Shown here: in pieces, positions 7,394 to 12,790 of the stretch
Layout of the letters: the number at the start of each line of letters is the position of its first letter
Position numbering within the stretch: the first letter of the stretch is position 1
Virus record (IMG/VR): IMGVR_UViG_3300005918_000156
Span: 1-21,841 of that record
Origin: a virus
Length of the DNA: 21,841 bases
Reading direction: 5' to 3' (one strand)
The notes under the pieces: model-generated
Told to the model about the DNA's origin: nothing
What the model saw: the letters and a program-made list of their open reading frames with translations, nothing else
The model's database searches: none
Made by a program: the position numbers and the translations under genes

Positions 7394-7696
7394 ATGGCTA
7401 AGTGGATCAACAGCCCATTGGCAGTAGGCGGAACCGCAGCGCCCCTCCCTGCCGCCGCGACCGATCTCAACGGCTCGGCACCCTCGTACCTGTACATCAC
7501 GGTCGAGGACAACCCCGTGCGGATCAGAGTCGACGGGACCGCCCCGGCGAGTGGTGGCCCAACGGGCAGGGTGTACGTCGCTGGGGCCACGGAGGAGTTC
7601 GACCTGCGCAAAGACCCGACGCTGGCGGCCGACTTCCGGGCGATTGAGGAGACCCCGGGGTCAGCCGCGGTGATTCAGATCGCGGCGAGGTTCTAG
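7394..7696 (+). CDS. Small beta-rich phage protein, possible virion component (100 aa)
   Basis: A 100-aa protein of alternating strands: SYLYITVEDNPVRIRVDGTAP, then GRVYVAGATEEFDL, then FRAIEETPGSAAVIQIAARF. This pattern (a strand pair with an R-x-D-G-T-x-P turn and a C-terminal hydrophobic strand) recurs in small phage proteins near head and terminase genes. A decoration or head-tail connector role is possible but not shown. AGGAG (7380-7384) lies 9 nt before the ATG, and a dedicated promoter precedes it, fitting an abundant product. Its TAG stop shares the palindrome CTAG (7693-7696) with the stop of the opposing regulator gene. Confidence 0.75.
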   Translation: MAKWINSPLAVGGTAAPLPAAATDLNGSAPSYLYITVEDNPVRIRVDGTAPASGGPTGRVYVAGATEEFDLRKDPTLAADFRAIEETPGSAAVIQIAARF

Positions 7697-8082
7697 CGCC
7701 TACTCGGGGCCTTCGGGTAATCGCGTGGGTCTGGGTTGACGTCTAGGCCAAGCATATAATCGGTCGAGACGTGGAGCATCTGGGCGATTCTGACCAGGCC
7801 GTCTACATGGGGCATGCACTGAGCCAACTCGGCCTGGACAATGTCATAGACGCTCGTCTCCAGGCGCAACGCGAGTTCGATCGGTGACCAGCCACGGTAC
7901 ACGCGCGCGGCGCGCAGCCGCTCGGCGAAAGTCCGGGCCAAAGGGGATGGGAGCGCCGGCCCGGGTGCGGCTTCGGGTGCCGGCTCGGGCGCCGGCTCAT
8001 ACGGCATATCCGGTGATGGCTCCCACGTATCCCGGTCTGAGCAATTGAATCGTCGCAGTGATGGTAGCCCAACAGGGGTCAA
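7693..8082 (-). CDS. Cro/CI-type (XRE) helix-turn-helix regulator
   Basis: A 129-aa protein. Residues about 50-115 match an XRE/HTH_3 domain: FAERLRAARVYRGWSPIELA, then helices through VDGLVRIAQMLHVSTDYMLG, a near-textbook ending. A Pro/Ala/Glu-rich linker precedes it. The likely start is TTG at 8080-8082, because GAGGAG (8090-8095) sits 7 nt upstream; that SD overlaps the stop of the upstream membrane-protein gene (8094-8096), indicating coupling. The internal ATG before PYEPAPEP has a weaker, more distant GGAG. It is the last gene of the long leftward operon and would regulate phage transcription; its operators are not identified. Confidence 0.82.
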   Translation of the reverse strand: MTPVGLPSLRRFNCSDRDTWEPSPDMPYEPAPEPAPEAAPGPALPSPLARTFAERLRAARVYRGWSPIELALRLETSVYDIVQAELAQCMPHVDGLVRIAQMLHVSTDYMLGLDVNPDPRDYPKAPSRR

Positions 8083-8093
8083 TGGCTTTCTCC

Positions 8094-8267
8094 TCAGTCT
8101 CTAGTTGTCAACACGATCAATACGCAGCCGCCAAGGCCGCCCACGCAGAGCAACGCCAGGCCTGCCCATTCAAACCATATCGGCAGGGAATAGAATGCCG
8201 TTGTCACTGTGACGCACAGCACGCCTACGACCATGCAGGCGGTGGCGATGTACATGAGGGCTTTCAC
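8094..8267 (-). CDS. Small two-helix membrane protein (57 aa)
   Basis: A short gene starting with GTG at 8265-8267, preceded by GAGGAG (8276-8281) at 8 nt. The product begins MKALMYIATACMVVGVLCVT and has two hydrophobic stretches, residues 3-25 and 34-54, separated by a short SLPIWFEW turn, ending TTRD. This is a helical hairpin in the inner membrane. Size and two-TM topology would suit a holin-like or superinfection/regulatory membrane protein, but the early-type leftward operon is not a lysis cassette, so no function is assigned. Its stop overlaps the SD of the downstream XRE gene. Confidence 0.7.
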   Translation of the reverse strand: MKALMYIATACMVVGVLCVTVTTAFYSLPIWFEWAGLALLCVGGLGGCVLIVLTTRD

Positions 8268-8281
8268 TACTCTTTCTCCTC

Positions 8282-8302
8282 AAAAACGCCCGCGCCGCGC
8301 GG
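8282..8302 (-). terminator. Possible attenuator: GC hairpin plus T-tract before an RBS
   Basis: Read on the minus strand, CCGCG-CGG-CGCGG (8290-8302) forms a 5-bp all-GC stem with a 3-nt loop, followed by GCG and five T (8282-8286). The GAGGAG of the 8094-8267 gene follows at once. It may partly terminate transcription ahead of the membrane-protein and XRE genes. The short stem keeps confidence low. Confidence 0.35.
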
Positions 8303-8316
8303 CCCGTTTTAGCGGT

Positions 8317-8333
8317 GCGCGGGTACCACGCGC
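8317..8333 (-). other. Second GC hairpin in the same intergenic stretch
   Basis: GCGCG (8317-8321) and CGCGC (8329-8333) flank a 7-nt loop containing the palindrome GGTACC. Together with the hairpin at 8290-8302 it makes most of the 89-nt gap between genes structured. Confidence 0.35.
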
Positions 8334-8356
8334 TAACCGGCGACGCGGGCTCGGGA

Positions 8357-8494
8357 CTATGCTTCGTTCTTCAATACCTCGGCCGCGGGGCCAACCCACT
8401 CCCACTCATTGAGGCATGAACCGCAGTGAAGCACCTCCACGGCCTCGGTCGCGGTCAGACGCAAGATATCGCCAGCACGGACACCATCGCCCAT
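8357..8494 (-). CDS. Small Cys-containing hypothetical protein (45 aa)
   Basis: An ORF of 45 codons with one CxxC (HCGSCLNEWEW) and a leading MGDGVRAGDILRLTA that looks like a beta-barrel strand. The ATG at 8492-8494 has only AGG 7 nt upstream. The frame is open back to the stop of the upstream gene (8525), so a non-ATG start nearer that stop is possible. An overlapping alternative reading begins with ATG at 8532 (ATGACTGA junction) and stops after 25 codons, with no family resemblance. The composition and charged residues favour the 45-codon frame; the exact start is unsure. Confidence 0.5.
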   Translation of the reverse strand: MGDGVRAGDILRLTATEAVEVLHCGSCLNEWEWVGPAAEVLKNEA

Positions 8495-8524
8495 TCGTAG
8501 GCCTGCGTTGCGGTCTTCTCTGTT

Positions 8525-8830
8525 TCAGTCATTGCAACAGCCTGGCCCGAACGCCATGTCAGGGCCGTCGATGCCGGGAATCGCCATGATCTCGTCAAAC
8601 GCCAGGCACTCATACTCGCCGTCGCCGTTCGGCCCTGCCAGCAAGGGGCACGTCTCGCCGCTGGCCTCAGTCCACGTTACGTCGACGCAAAGCTCGGCCC
8701 CGTGCTCGCGAACCATGTGCTCCGCTAGGTCGCACGGCGCGCCACGGCAGCACTCGCCGCAGCGCACGCACTCGGGTCTCGAAAGCAGGGTAGCCTCCGT
8801 CATGTCAAGCAGGGTCGTTGCTTCGTCCAT
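8525..8830 (-). CDS. YkgJ-type cysteine-cluster (zinc/iron-chelating) protein
   Basis: A 101-aa protein with the CxxCxxCC signature (C21, C24, C27, C28 in CVRCGECC) characteristic of the YkgJ/UPF0153 family, which is thought to bind zinc or an iron-sulfur cluster. Further Cys occur in GETCPLL, YECLAF and the terminal GPGCCND, in the order expected for the family, though the protein is at the short end of its length range. Members occur in phages without a defined role. The ATG at 8828-8830 is preceded by AAGGAAAGG. The stop overlaps a possible start of the next reading frame. Confidence 0.65.
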   Translation of the reverse strand: MDEATTLLDMTEATLLSRPECVRCGECCRGAPCDLAEHMVREHGAELCVDVTWTEASGETCPLLAGPNGDGEYECLAFDEIMAIPGIDGPDMAFGPGCCND

Positions 8831-8860
8831 CGGGCCTTTCCTTCACTGTTCAGTAGGGGT

Positions 8861-9274
8861 TCATTGTGAAGACATGGGTTGCCCGGCGAGCGCCCGCCGG
8901 TAGACCTCGGGGTCGATGTACATCGCCTCCGCAACCGCCACGGGCGCTTCATACTCCGTGCCCGTAGCGCGGATGCCCGCGAGCCAGACGGGAATCAGCA
9001 GGCCGTGGATTTTGATGCGGTCCCAAGGCGGCTCGGGGGTGAGCCACGCGTGGAAGCCGCGGGGGTAGCACTGCCCCCACCTCGACTGAATGTCACCGCG
9101 GCAGTGTATTGACACCCAAATCCATCGTGGCGACACCCAATTCCACCCGGGGGAGTATGGGCCATGTGAAACCGCGCACACAGGCGGCCACACGGCCTCC
9201 CAGCCTACGTATGTCATCTTCCACGCTCGCACGCTGTCCGCGCTCGATTTTGTGTCCACCATTTCTAGGCACAT
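8861..9274 (-). CDS. Hypothetical phage protein (137 aa)
   Basis: A Trp- and Pro-rich protein with an N-terminal helix and then a pattern often seen in phage proteins of unknown function: a central CYPRGFHAWLTPEP element, followed by strands (LIPVWLAGIRATGTEY, then PVAVAEAMYIDPEVYRRAL). The GFH...L motif and late strands suggest a small alpha/beta fold. The start is the ATG at 9272-9274 with AAGGAG 8 nt upstream; the upstream open frame lacks such a signal. It overlaps the preceding gene by 10 nt. Confidence 0.7.
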   Translation of the reverse strand: MCLEMVDTKSSADSVRAWKMTYVGWEAVWPPVCAVSHGPYSPGWNWVSPRWIWVSIHCRGDIQSRWGQCYPRGFHAWLTPEPPWDRIKIHGLLIPVWLAGIRATGTEYEAPVAVAEAMYIDPEVYRRALAGQPMSSQ

Positions 9275-9549
9275 GGCTCGCTCTCCTTCCACTCGTCGCA
9301 CATGCCGTGTCCTGCGCACTTGTGCGTCGCGGCCCACGCGTCCCACCGCTCGCCCGCGGCGAAGTAGGCCGCGACTGCCTTCGGGTACTCCATCGGCTTC
9401 GGAAACGAGCCCTCGTCGTAGTACGGAGGTCGATCCTGCGTCTTGTTGCAGAAGTGCCCCGGAGACTTGCGCCACGACGCCACGCCAAACACATGCGCGC
9501 AGTCGTGGCACCCGTGCTGGATTCGGTAGGTCTCGGGGAGGTCAGTCAT
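9265..9549 (-). CDS. Cys/His-rich hypothetical protein (94 aa)
   Basis: The product begins MTDLPETYRIQHGCHDCAHV, with a C-x2-C-A-H knuckle, then FCNKT, and ends with CAGHGMCDEW and a terminal EPCA. The four to six Cys/His residues suggest one zinc site. The middle (KAVAAYFAAGERWDAWAA) is helical. The ATG at 9547-9549 has GAGGAG 7 nt upstream. It overlaps both neighbours (8 nt with the 9542 gene, 10 nt with the 9274 start), typical of coupled translation. Its MTDLPE opening is echoed by MPTDLPE in the upstream gene. Function unknown. Confidence 0.7.
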   Translation of the reverse strand: MTDLPETYRIQHGCHDCAHVFGVASWRKSPGHFCNKTQDRPPYYDEGSFPKPMEYPKAVAAYFAAGERWDAWAATHKCAGHGMCDEWKESEPCA

Positions 9550-9724
9550 CACGGGGCTCCTCGGGATTCTTGGGGCAAAAGAACACATGCTCTTTGTGGC
9601 ACTCGACGCAGAACCACTGGCGGCACAATTGACAATAGATCAGTCGTGACGGCGAAAATGGGGAGTGACAACCGGCACAAGACCGCAACCGCGGGCCATT
9701 TCTCTCGGGGAGGTCAGTCGGCAT
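9542..9724 (-). CDS. B-box/FYVE-like small zinc-finger protein (60 aa)
   Basis: Almost the whole protein is a Cys-rich finger: CAGC, then YCQLC, FCVECHKEH and FFC. The order C-x2-C...C-x2-C-x4-C-x2-C-x2-H resembles cross-brace fingers that bind two zinc ions. Such fingers often mediate protein contacts. The ATG at 9722-9724 has GGAGG 6 nt upstream. The gene overlaps the 9714-11030 gene by 11 nt and the next gene by 8 nt. The specific partner is unknown. Confidence 0.68.
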   Translation of the reverse strand: MPTDLPERNGPRLRSCAGCHSPFSPSRLIYCQLCRQWFCVECHKEHVFFCPKNPEEPRDD

Positions 9725-11030
9725 CGTTCGCCTCCTGCCCCGTCAGCTTGTTGAGGGCCGCGCAGAGGATGATGGCACGCTCCTCGTCTGTCGCCGCAAA
9801 TGCGCGGCCCTCACCGTTCTGGAGCGGGGCAACCGCAACCCATCCTCCGCCCTCCATTATCCGCGCCGCGAACGGCTCGGTCACGCTGGCCTTGAACTCC
9901 GCGACGGGGTCGGGCGCGGGCTCCTCCTCGATGCCGTCGAGGTCCGCGAGCGTCGCGATGGGGCGCTTCGTCCAGAGGCGACCCGTATCGCAGGCAACAG
10001 CCTGGGGTTTTCCCTCTCCCGAATACAAACACACAAAACACAGGCTCGCCCCGGCTCTATACACAATCACCAATTCCGCTTTGCCTCCTACGCAGGTTTT
10101 CGTCCCGTAGCATTCCGCCTCCGTCGGCAGGTCGTGCGTGTAGCAGTTCGGCTCCCGCGGCTCGCCCACGGGCAGGGGAGCGCGCGACCAGAGGCGGGTG
10201 GACTCGGCCTCACTTATCCACGATGACATTTCACAATCCGGGGCGAATCGCAGCCCACCGCCCCATTCCCACACGACCACCGGATGCTCGGGGCCACCCT
10301 CAACGGTGCTCAGGTACACGCCGGGCACGGTCGGCCTCTTCAGGACCAGTTTCGTCTTCGTGCCCGTCGCCTTCGGCGCGGCGACTTGCAGCGGCTCGCG
10401 GGACCAGAGGCGATGTTGGCTGGCTTGGCCTACCCACTGCGCCTCGCCACTCACATCTGGCGCGAACCGCAGCATGTCCTCACAGCGCCAGACAATCACC
10501 TCGTGTATATCACCCATGCTCAGCACGCGGGAGAGGTACGTGCCTGTCTTCGTCGGATGCTTGGAAAATAGTTCCTCAGTCACGGCAGTCTCCTCGGGTT
10601 TGGGTAGCGGGTTGTTCGGGCACATGCCATCGGGATGAACAGAGCCAGGTTCGCACGACCCCAACCAAAGACAACAGCCACAGCCATAGGCACAGCCCTG
10701 CAACCACGGCGATGGGCCATAGTCGTGCGGGCCGAATCGGTTAGGGTCTACGCGCGGCGTACTGGTCCTACCGTTGCGCCACTTGTCAAACTCCCCCGGC
10801 ACCGCCCAATCGGGGGTCTCGGTCGATTCACTCGGCATGGTCTCCTCCTCGGGTTTGGGTTTGTTCGCGTACTCGGGGCAGAGCACGCGGTCGGTGATGT
10901 ACCAGCCCGCCTCTAGCGCAACGCGTGTGGTATCGCACATGAACGGAAACCCCTCCTGCGTATTCTGAATCCCGCATTCATCGCAGACCGCGGTGCAGCG
11001 GTGCAGCGTGGGGTCATACTGAATCGGCAT
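9714..11030 (-). CDS. Three-module Cys-rich protein with internal starts (438 aa)
   Basis: One uninterrupted frame that looks like three small genes joined. Module A (residues 1-64) has a C-x3-CDEC knuckle (HRCTAVCDEC) and FMCDTTRVALEAGWY. Module B (65-149) has a CAYGCGCC cluster. Module C (150-438) holds three degenerate repeats of about 55 aa, each ending in RLW(S/T)(R/K)xP(L/I), at about 159-214, 233-286 and 311-357. A and B each end in a KPEE run encoded by CCCGAGGAG, which also forms a Shine-Dalgarno before an in-frame ATG (10838) and GTG (10583). Full-length and shorter products are all possible. The main ATG at 11030 has AAAGGAG at 6 nt. No family recognised. Confidence 0.65.
   Translation of the reverse strand: MPIQYDPTLHRCTAVCDECGIQNTQEGFPFMCDTTRVALEAGWYITDRVLCPEYANKPKPEEETMPSESTETPDWAVPGEFDKWRNGRTSTPRVDPNRFGPHDYGPSPWLQGCAYGCGCCLWLGSCEPGSVHPDGMCPNNPLPKPEETAVTEELFSKHPTKTGTYLSRVLSMGDIHEVIVWRCEDMLRFAPDVSGEAQWVGQASQHRLWSREPLQVAAPKATGTKTKLVLKRPTVPGVYLSTVEGGPEHPVVVWEWGGGLRFAPDCEMSSWISEAESTRLWSRAPLPVGEPREPNCYTHDLPTEAECYGTKTCVGGKAELVIVYRAGASLCFVCLYSGEGKPQAVACDTGRLWTKRPIATLADLDGIEEEPAPDPVAEFKASVTEPFAARIMEGGGWVAVAPLQNGEGRAFAATDEERAIILCAALNKLTGQEANDAD
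10581..10598 (-). promoter_or_regulatory. Internal RBS and GTG (module C start)
   Basis: CCCGAGGAGACTGCC precedes an in-frame GTG at 10581-10583 with 6 nt spacing, giving a 289-aa product starting MTEELFSKHP. The upstream 15 nt are shared with the 10836 site. Confidence 0.55.
10836..10853 (-). promoter_or_regulatory. Internal RBS and ATG (module B start)
   Basis: CCCGAGGAGGAGACC directly precedes an in-frame ATG at 10836-10838, giving a product starting MPSESTETPD. The signal is as strong as those of the annotated genes around it. Confidence 0.55.
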
Positions 11031-11032
11031 CG

Positions 11033-11236
11033 CTACTCCTTTGGTTTGAATCCGGACTTGATCTGGCGACGGGTTTCGTCCCATGATAGCTCGCCCGCTT
11101 TCACACGGCGTATGATGTCCATGCGCCTCGGGAGGCCGGCGTGCAATGCACTCTGTCGCCGCTCGAATGCCTGTTCGCGCGCGGCCTCGCGCCGATAGTG
11201 GGTCTCGTCGTCTCGCCTGGGTATCTGCCCAGACAT
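11033..11236 (-). CDS. Small highly charged helical protein (67 aa)
   Basis: Strongly basic and probably all-helical: repeated Arg/Glu segments (RREAAREQAFERRQSA), then LPRRMDIIRRVKAGELSWDE and a C-terminal KSGFKPKE. It could bind nucleic acid or act as a small regulator, but there is no family match I can state. The ATG at 11234-11236 has GAGGAG 6 nt upstream. The upstream frame to 11482 lacks a signal and overlaps the Lar/DUF551 gene. The TAG stop lies inside the ribosome binding region of the next gene (AAAGGAGTAGCG). Confidence 0.68.
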   Translation of the reverse strand: MSGQIPRRDDETHYRREAAREQAFERRQSALHAGLPRRMDIIRRVKAGELSWDETRRQIKSGFKPKE

Positions 11237-11238
11237 GG

Positions 11239-11676
11239 CTACTCCTCTCCCGGCAGTGCGGACAGTTCCTGCCAATGCGTGATGTGTTCGCATCGGTCGC
11301 CTTCGATGTTCCAGTAGCAGGGTCTCGAGGATTCGAGCCACATTTCCTTCCCGTCCGTCACGAGCCATCGTTTGCGGACAAGGGTAGGCGGCATCTTCGG
11401 CAGCCGATCCTTTACGCTGACCCACCCGCCGCGCAGCGCCGCGCGGCCGGCCTCGATCTCGTCTAGAGTCCGCAAAACCCACCGCACCGCGCCGCCTTGT
11501 GTGCGGTAGTCAGGCCTGCGCGAGCACAGGCGGAAAAAGCATCGGCTGCATTCCCAGACCGCGCAGTACTTCCAATTGTTCCGGCTAAGGCTTGAGAATA
11601 CAGGGGTCGGTCGCCCGCCGCACTTCGGACACTTCCGCGCCAACAGCTTCGCGGTGTAGTCAATCGCCTTGGTCAT
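11239..11676 (-). CDS. Lar-type zinc ribbon fused to a DUF551-like domain (145 aa)
   Basis: The N-terminus has a Lar-like zinc ribbon: CPKCGGRPTPVF, then a W-rich segment and WECSRCFF. The C-terminal 60 residues (GWVSVKDRLPKMPPTLV ... EHITHWQELSALPGE) fit the small phage domain DUF551, which opens with W-I/V-S-V-x-x-R-L-P and closes with I-T-H-W and P. Lar of the Rac prophage alleviates type I restriction; whether this protein has that activity is inference from the ribbon only. The ATG at 11674-11676 has GAGGAGG 7 nt upstream. It overlaps the preceding gene by 17 nt. Confidence 0.68.
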   Translation of the reverse strand: MTKAIDYTAKLLARKCPKCGGRPTPVFSSLSRNNWKYCAVWECSRCFFRLCSRRPDYRTQGGAVRWVLRTLDEIEAGRAALRGGWVSVKDRLPKMPPTLVRKRWLVTDGKEMWLESSRPCYWNIEGDRCEHITHWQELSALPGEE

Positions 11677-11947
11677 TGCTGTCCTCCTCACGGTCGTACC
11701 ACAGAAACGAGTCCACTGAAACCCAGTACTCGTGTTCGTGCCCCACACTAGAACGAACACGCACCCTGTCCCCCTGGACCTCAAGCACTATGCCGCGCAC
11801 ATTATATCGGCCGCGGCTCCACCACACAGACTGTCTCACAGGCAGCAGCGCCCTTATCCTGGCGTGCCATGCCAACTCGGCTTCTAGCAGCACGGCGCGT
11901 AACGCTCGCGGCCCGGGAACCCAATTCTTACCTCGCGCCTCGGTCAT
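11660..11947 (-). CDS. Hypothetical protein with SH3/Tudor-like strand pattern (95 aa)
   Basis: An N-terminal amphipathic helix (ALRAVLLEAELAWHARIRALL) is followed by a small beta-barrel pattern: SVWWSRGRYNVRGIVLEV, then DRVRVRSSVGHEHEYWVSV, and an acidic tail. Such VRGIVLEVxGDRVRV barrels occur in small phage proteins and can bind nucleic acid or protein; function is not known. The ATG at 11945-11947 lies under the repeated start element (AAGGAGGCCCCCG). Confidence 0.68.
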   Translation of the reverse strand: MTEARGKNWVPGPRALRAVLLEAELAWHARIRALLPVRQSVWWSRGRYNVRGIVLEVQGDRVRVRSSVGHEHEYWVSVDSFLWYDREEDSNDQGD

Positions 11948-11960
11948 CGGGGGCCTCCTT
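11945..11960 (-). promoter_or_regulatory. Start-associated repeat element, copy 1
   Basis: AAGGAGGCCCCCGATG spans SD to start codon; identical over 16 nt to the copy at 16577-16592 and two changes from the copies at 12168 and 12391. Confidence 0.7.
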
Positions 11961-12170
11961 TCAGTGTCCTGGGAAATCAGGTAGGTTGTCGTATTCTGCC
12001 TGGGGCATCGTGACCAGTTTCAACGTGATCGTCACTTCCTCGCCAATCTCCAACCCGGAAAGCTCGCCATCAATGGCCTGGTGCAGGTCTGACAATCGTT
12101 GCACGTAGGCACTGCCGCCGCGGAGGGCCACTCTGACGAATACGCACGTGTCGGTTTCAGGTTCAGGCAT
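11961..12170 (-). CDS. Hypothetical phage protein (69 aa)
   Basis: A short alpha/beta protein: a first strand (CVFVRVALRGG), a helix (YVQRLSDLHQAIDGEL), a second strand (VTITLKLVTM) and a tail QAEYDNLPDFPGH. No Cys pairs beyond one residue. I recognise no named family. The ATG at 12168-12170 sits under an exact copy of the 16-nt start element. The gene overlaps the upstream one by 8 nt and ends directly at the SD of the next. Confidence 0.68.
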   Translation of the reverse strand: MPEPETDTCVFVRVALRGGSAYVQRLSDLHQAIDGELSGLEIGEEVTITLKLVTMPQAEYDNLPDFPGH

Positions 12171-12393
12171 CGGGTGCCTCCTCAGATAACAGTGCCGCTG
12201 CTACATCACCAAGTTTGGCACGGTGTGCCATCGCCATCGACGTTACCGGAATGGTTACGGTAGGCGGCATCGCGGTGGTGTCAATCACTGCGGTATGCCA
12301 CGGGCACGGCAGCGGGTGCCCACATAGCAGTTTGGGACTGTCGCGGTCAGGATGTCTGCATGTCAAGCCAGGCACTTGATGTTTAGGCTTCAT
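12163..12393 (-). CDS. Small Cys/His protein, hypothetical (76 aa)
   Basis: The N-terminal half is Cys/His-rich (GLTCRHPDRDSPKLLCGHPL, then CPWH), consistent with a small zinc knuckle. The rest is a Thr/Pro/Val segment and a short helix (AHRAKLGDVAAALL). The product ends EEAPDA, a tail dictated by the start element of the next gene. The ATG at 12391-12393 has GAGGAGG 7 nt upstream. Function unknown. Confidence 0.62.
   Translation of the reverse strand: MKPKHQVPGLTCRHPDRDSPKLLCGHPLPCPWHTAVIDTTAMPPTVTIPVTSMAMAHRAKLGDVAAALLSEEAPDA
12168..12183 (-). promoter_or_regulatory. Start-associated repeat element, copy 2
   Basis: GAGGAGGCACCCGATG, identical over 16 nt to the copy at 12391-12406. It also encodes the C-terminal EEAPD of the upstream protein. 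Confidence 0.75.
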
Positions 12394-12790
12394 CGGGTGC
12401 CTCCTCTCTGTCCTCTGGCTTCCACTCGACCAACTCTAGGCCGCGGGTCGGCAGGCCGTAGCGGTCGCGGAAGAACACAAGCAACTCTGACCATGTACTG
12501 AAGCCGTCGCGGTGAATGAACTCATTGGCATCCTCATAGGGGAGATAGCCCCTCCGATAGCGCAGCGCCTTGCGCTCGAGCTGGACACCCCATGGGTCAA
12601 TCGTGATCGGCGTCACAGCCGCGCACGGGACGCGGAGCAGCAGCCGACACGCGGGCGTCCGCTGCCCCGTGTAGAGTGACAGCATGTCGCCGGGGACCGT
12701 GGGCCGCTTGCGCTTGCGGCGGATCGTCTGCGGCTTCTCGCCACTCGCTACGGCCGCCGCGAACTCATCCATGAAGTTGTACGCTGGCAT
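12383..12790 (-). CDS. ASCH-domain-like protein (135 aa)
   Basis: The pattern fits an ASCH-like RNA-binding fold: MDEFAAAVASGEKPQTIRRK (the sG-K-x-x-T-I-R element), PGDMLSLYTGQRT, strands through RLLLRVPCAAVTPITI, and the characteristic DGFSTWSELLVFFRDRYG followed by a final strand LELVEWKPE. ASCH proteins bind RNA or modified nucleotides; some act as ribonucleases or N4-acetylcytidine hydrolases, but no activity is claimed here. The ATG at 12788-12790 has GGAGGAG upstream and overlaps the previous stop by 1 nt (TGATG). The upstream open frame to 12865 has no ribosome binding site. Confidence 0.75.
   Translation of the reverse strand: MPAYNFMDEFAAAVASGEKPQTIRRKRKRPTVPGDMLSLYTGQRTPACRLLLRVPCAAVTPITIDPWGVQLERKALRYRRGYLPYEDANEFIHRDGFSTWSELLVFFRDRYGLPTRGLELVEWKPEDREEAPDEA
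12391..12406 (-). promoter_or_regulatory. Start-associated repeat element, copy 3
   Basis: GAGGAGGCACCCGATG, identical to the copy at 12168-12183, overlapping the end of the ASCH-like gene, where it encodes EEAPDE. Confidence 0.75.

Noticed and set aside
8100-8120. TTGACA on the minus strand upstream of the XRE gene
   Set aside because: No -10 element at 16-18 nt; it codes VLTT of the membrane protein.
9109-10110. 333-codon + strand frame
   Set aside because: Covers five overlapping leftward genes with good SDs; amino-acid composition is that of an antisense GC reading.
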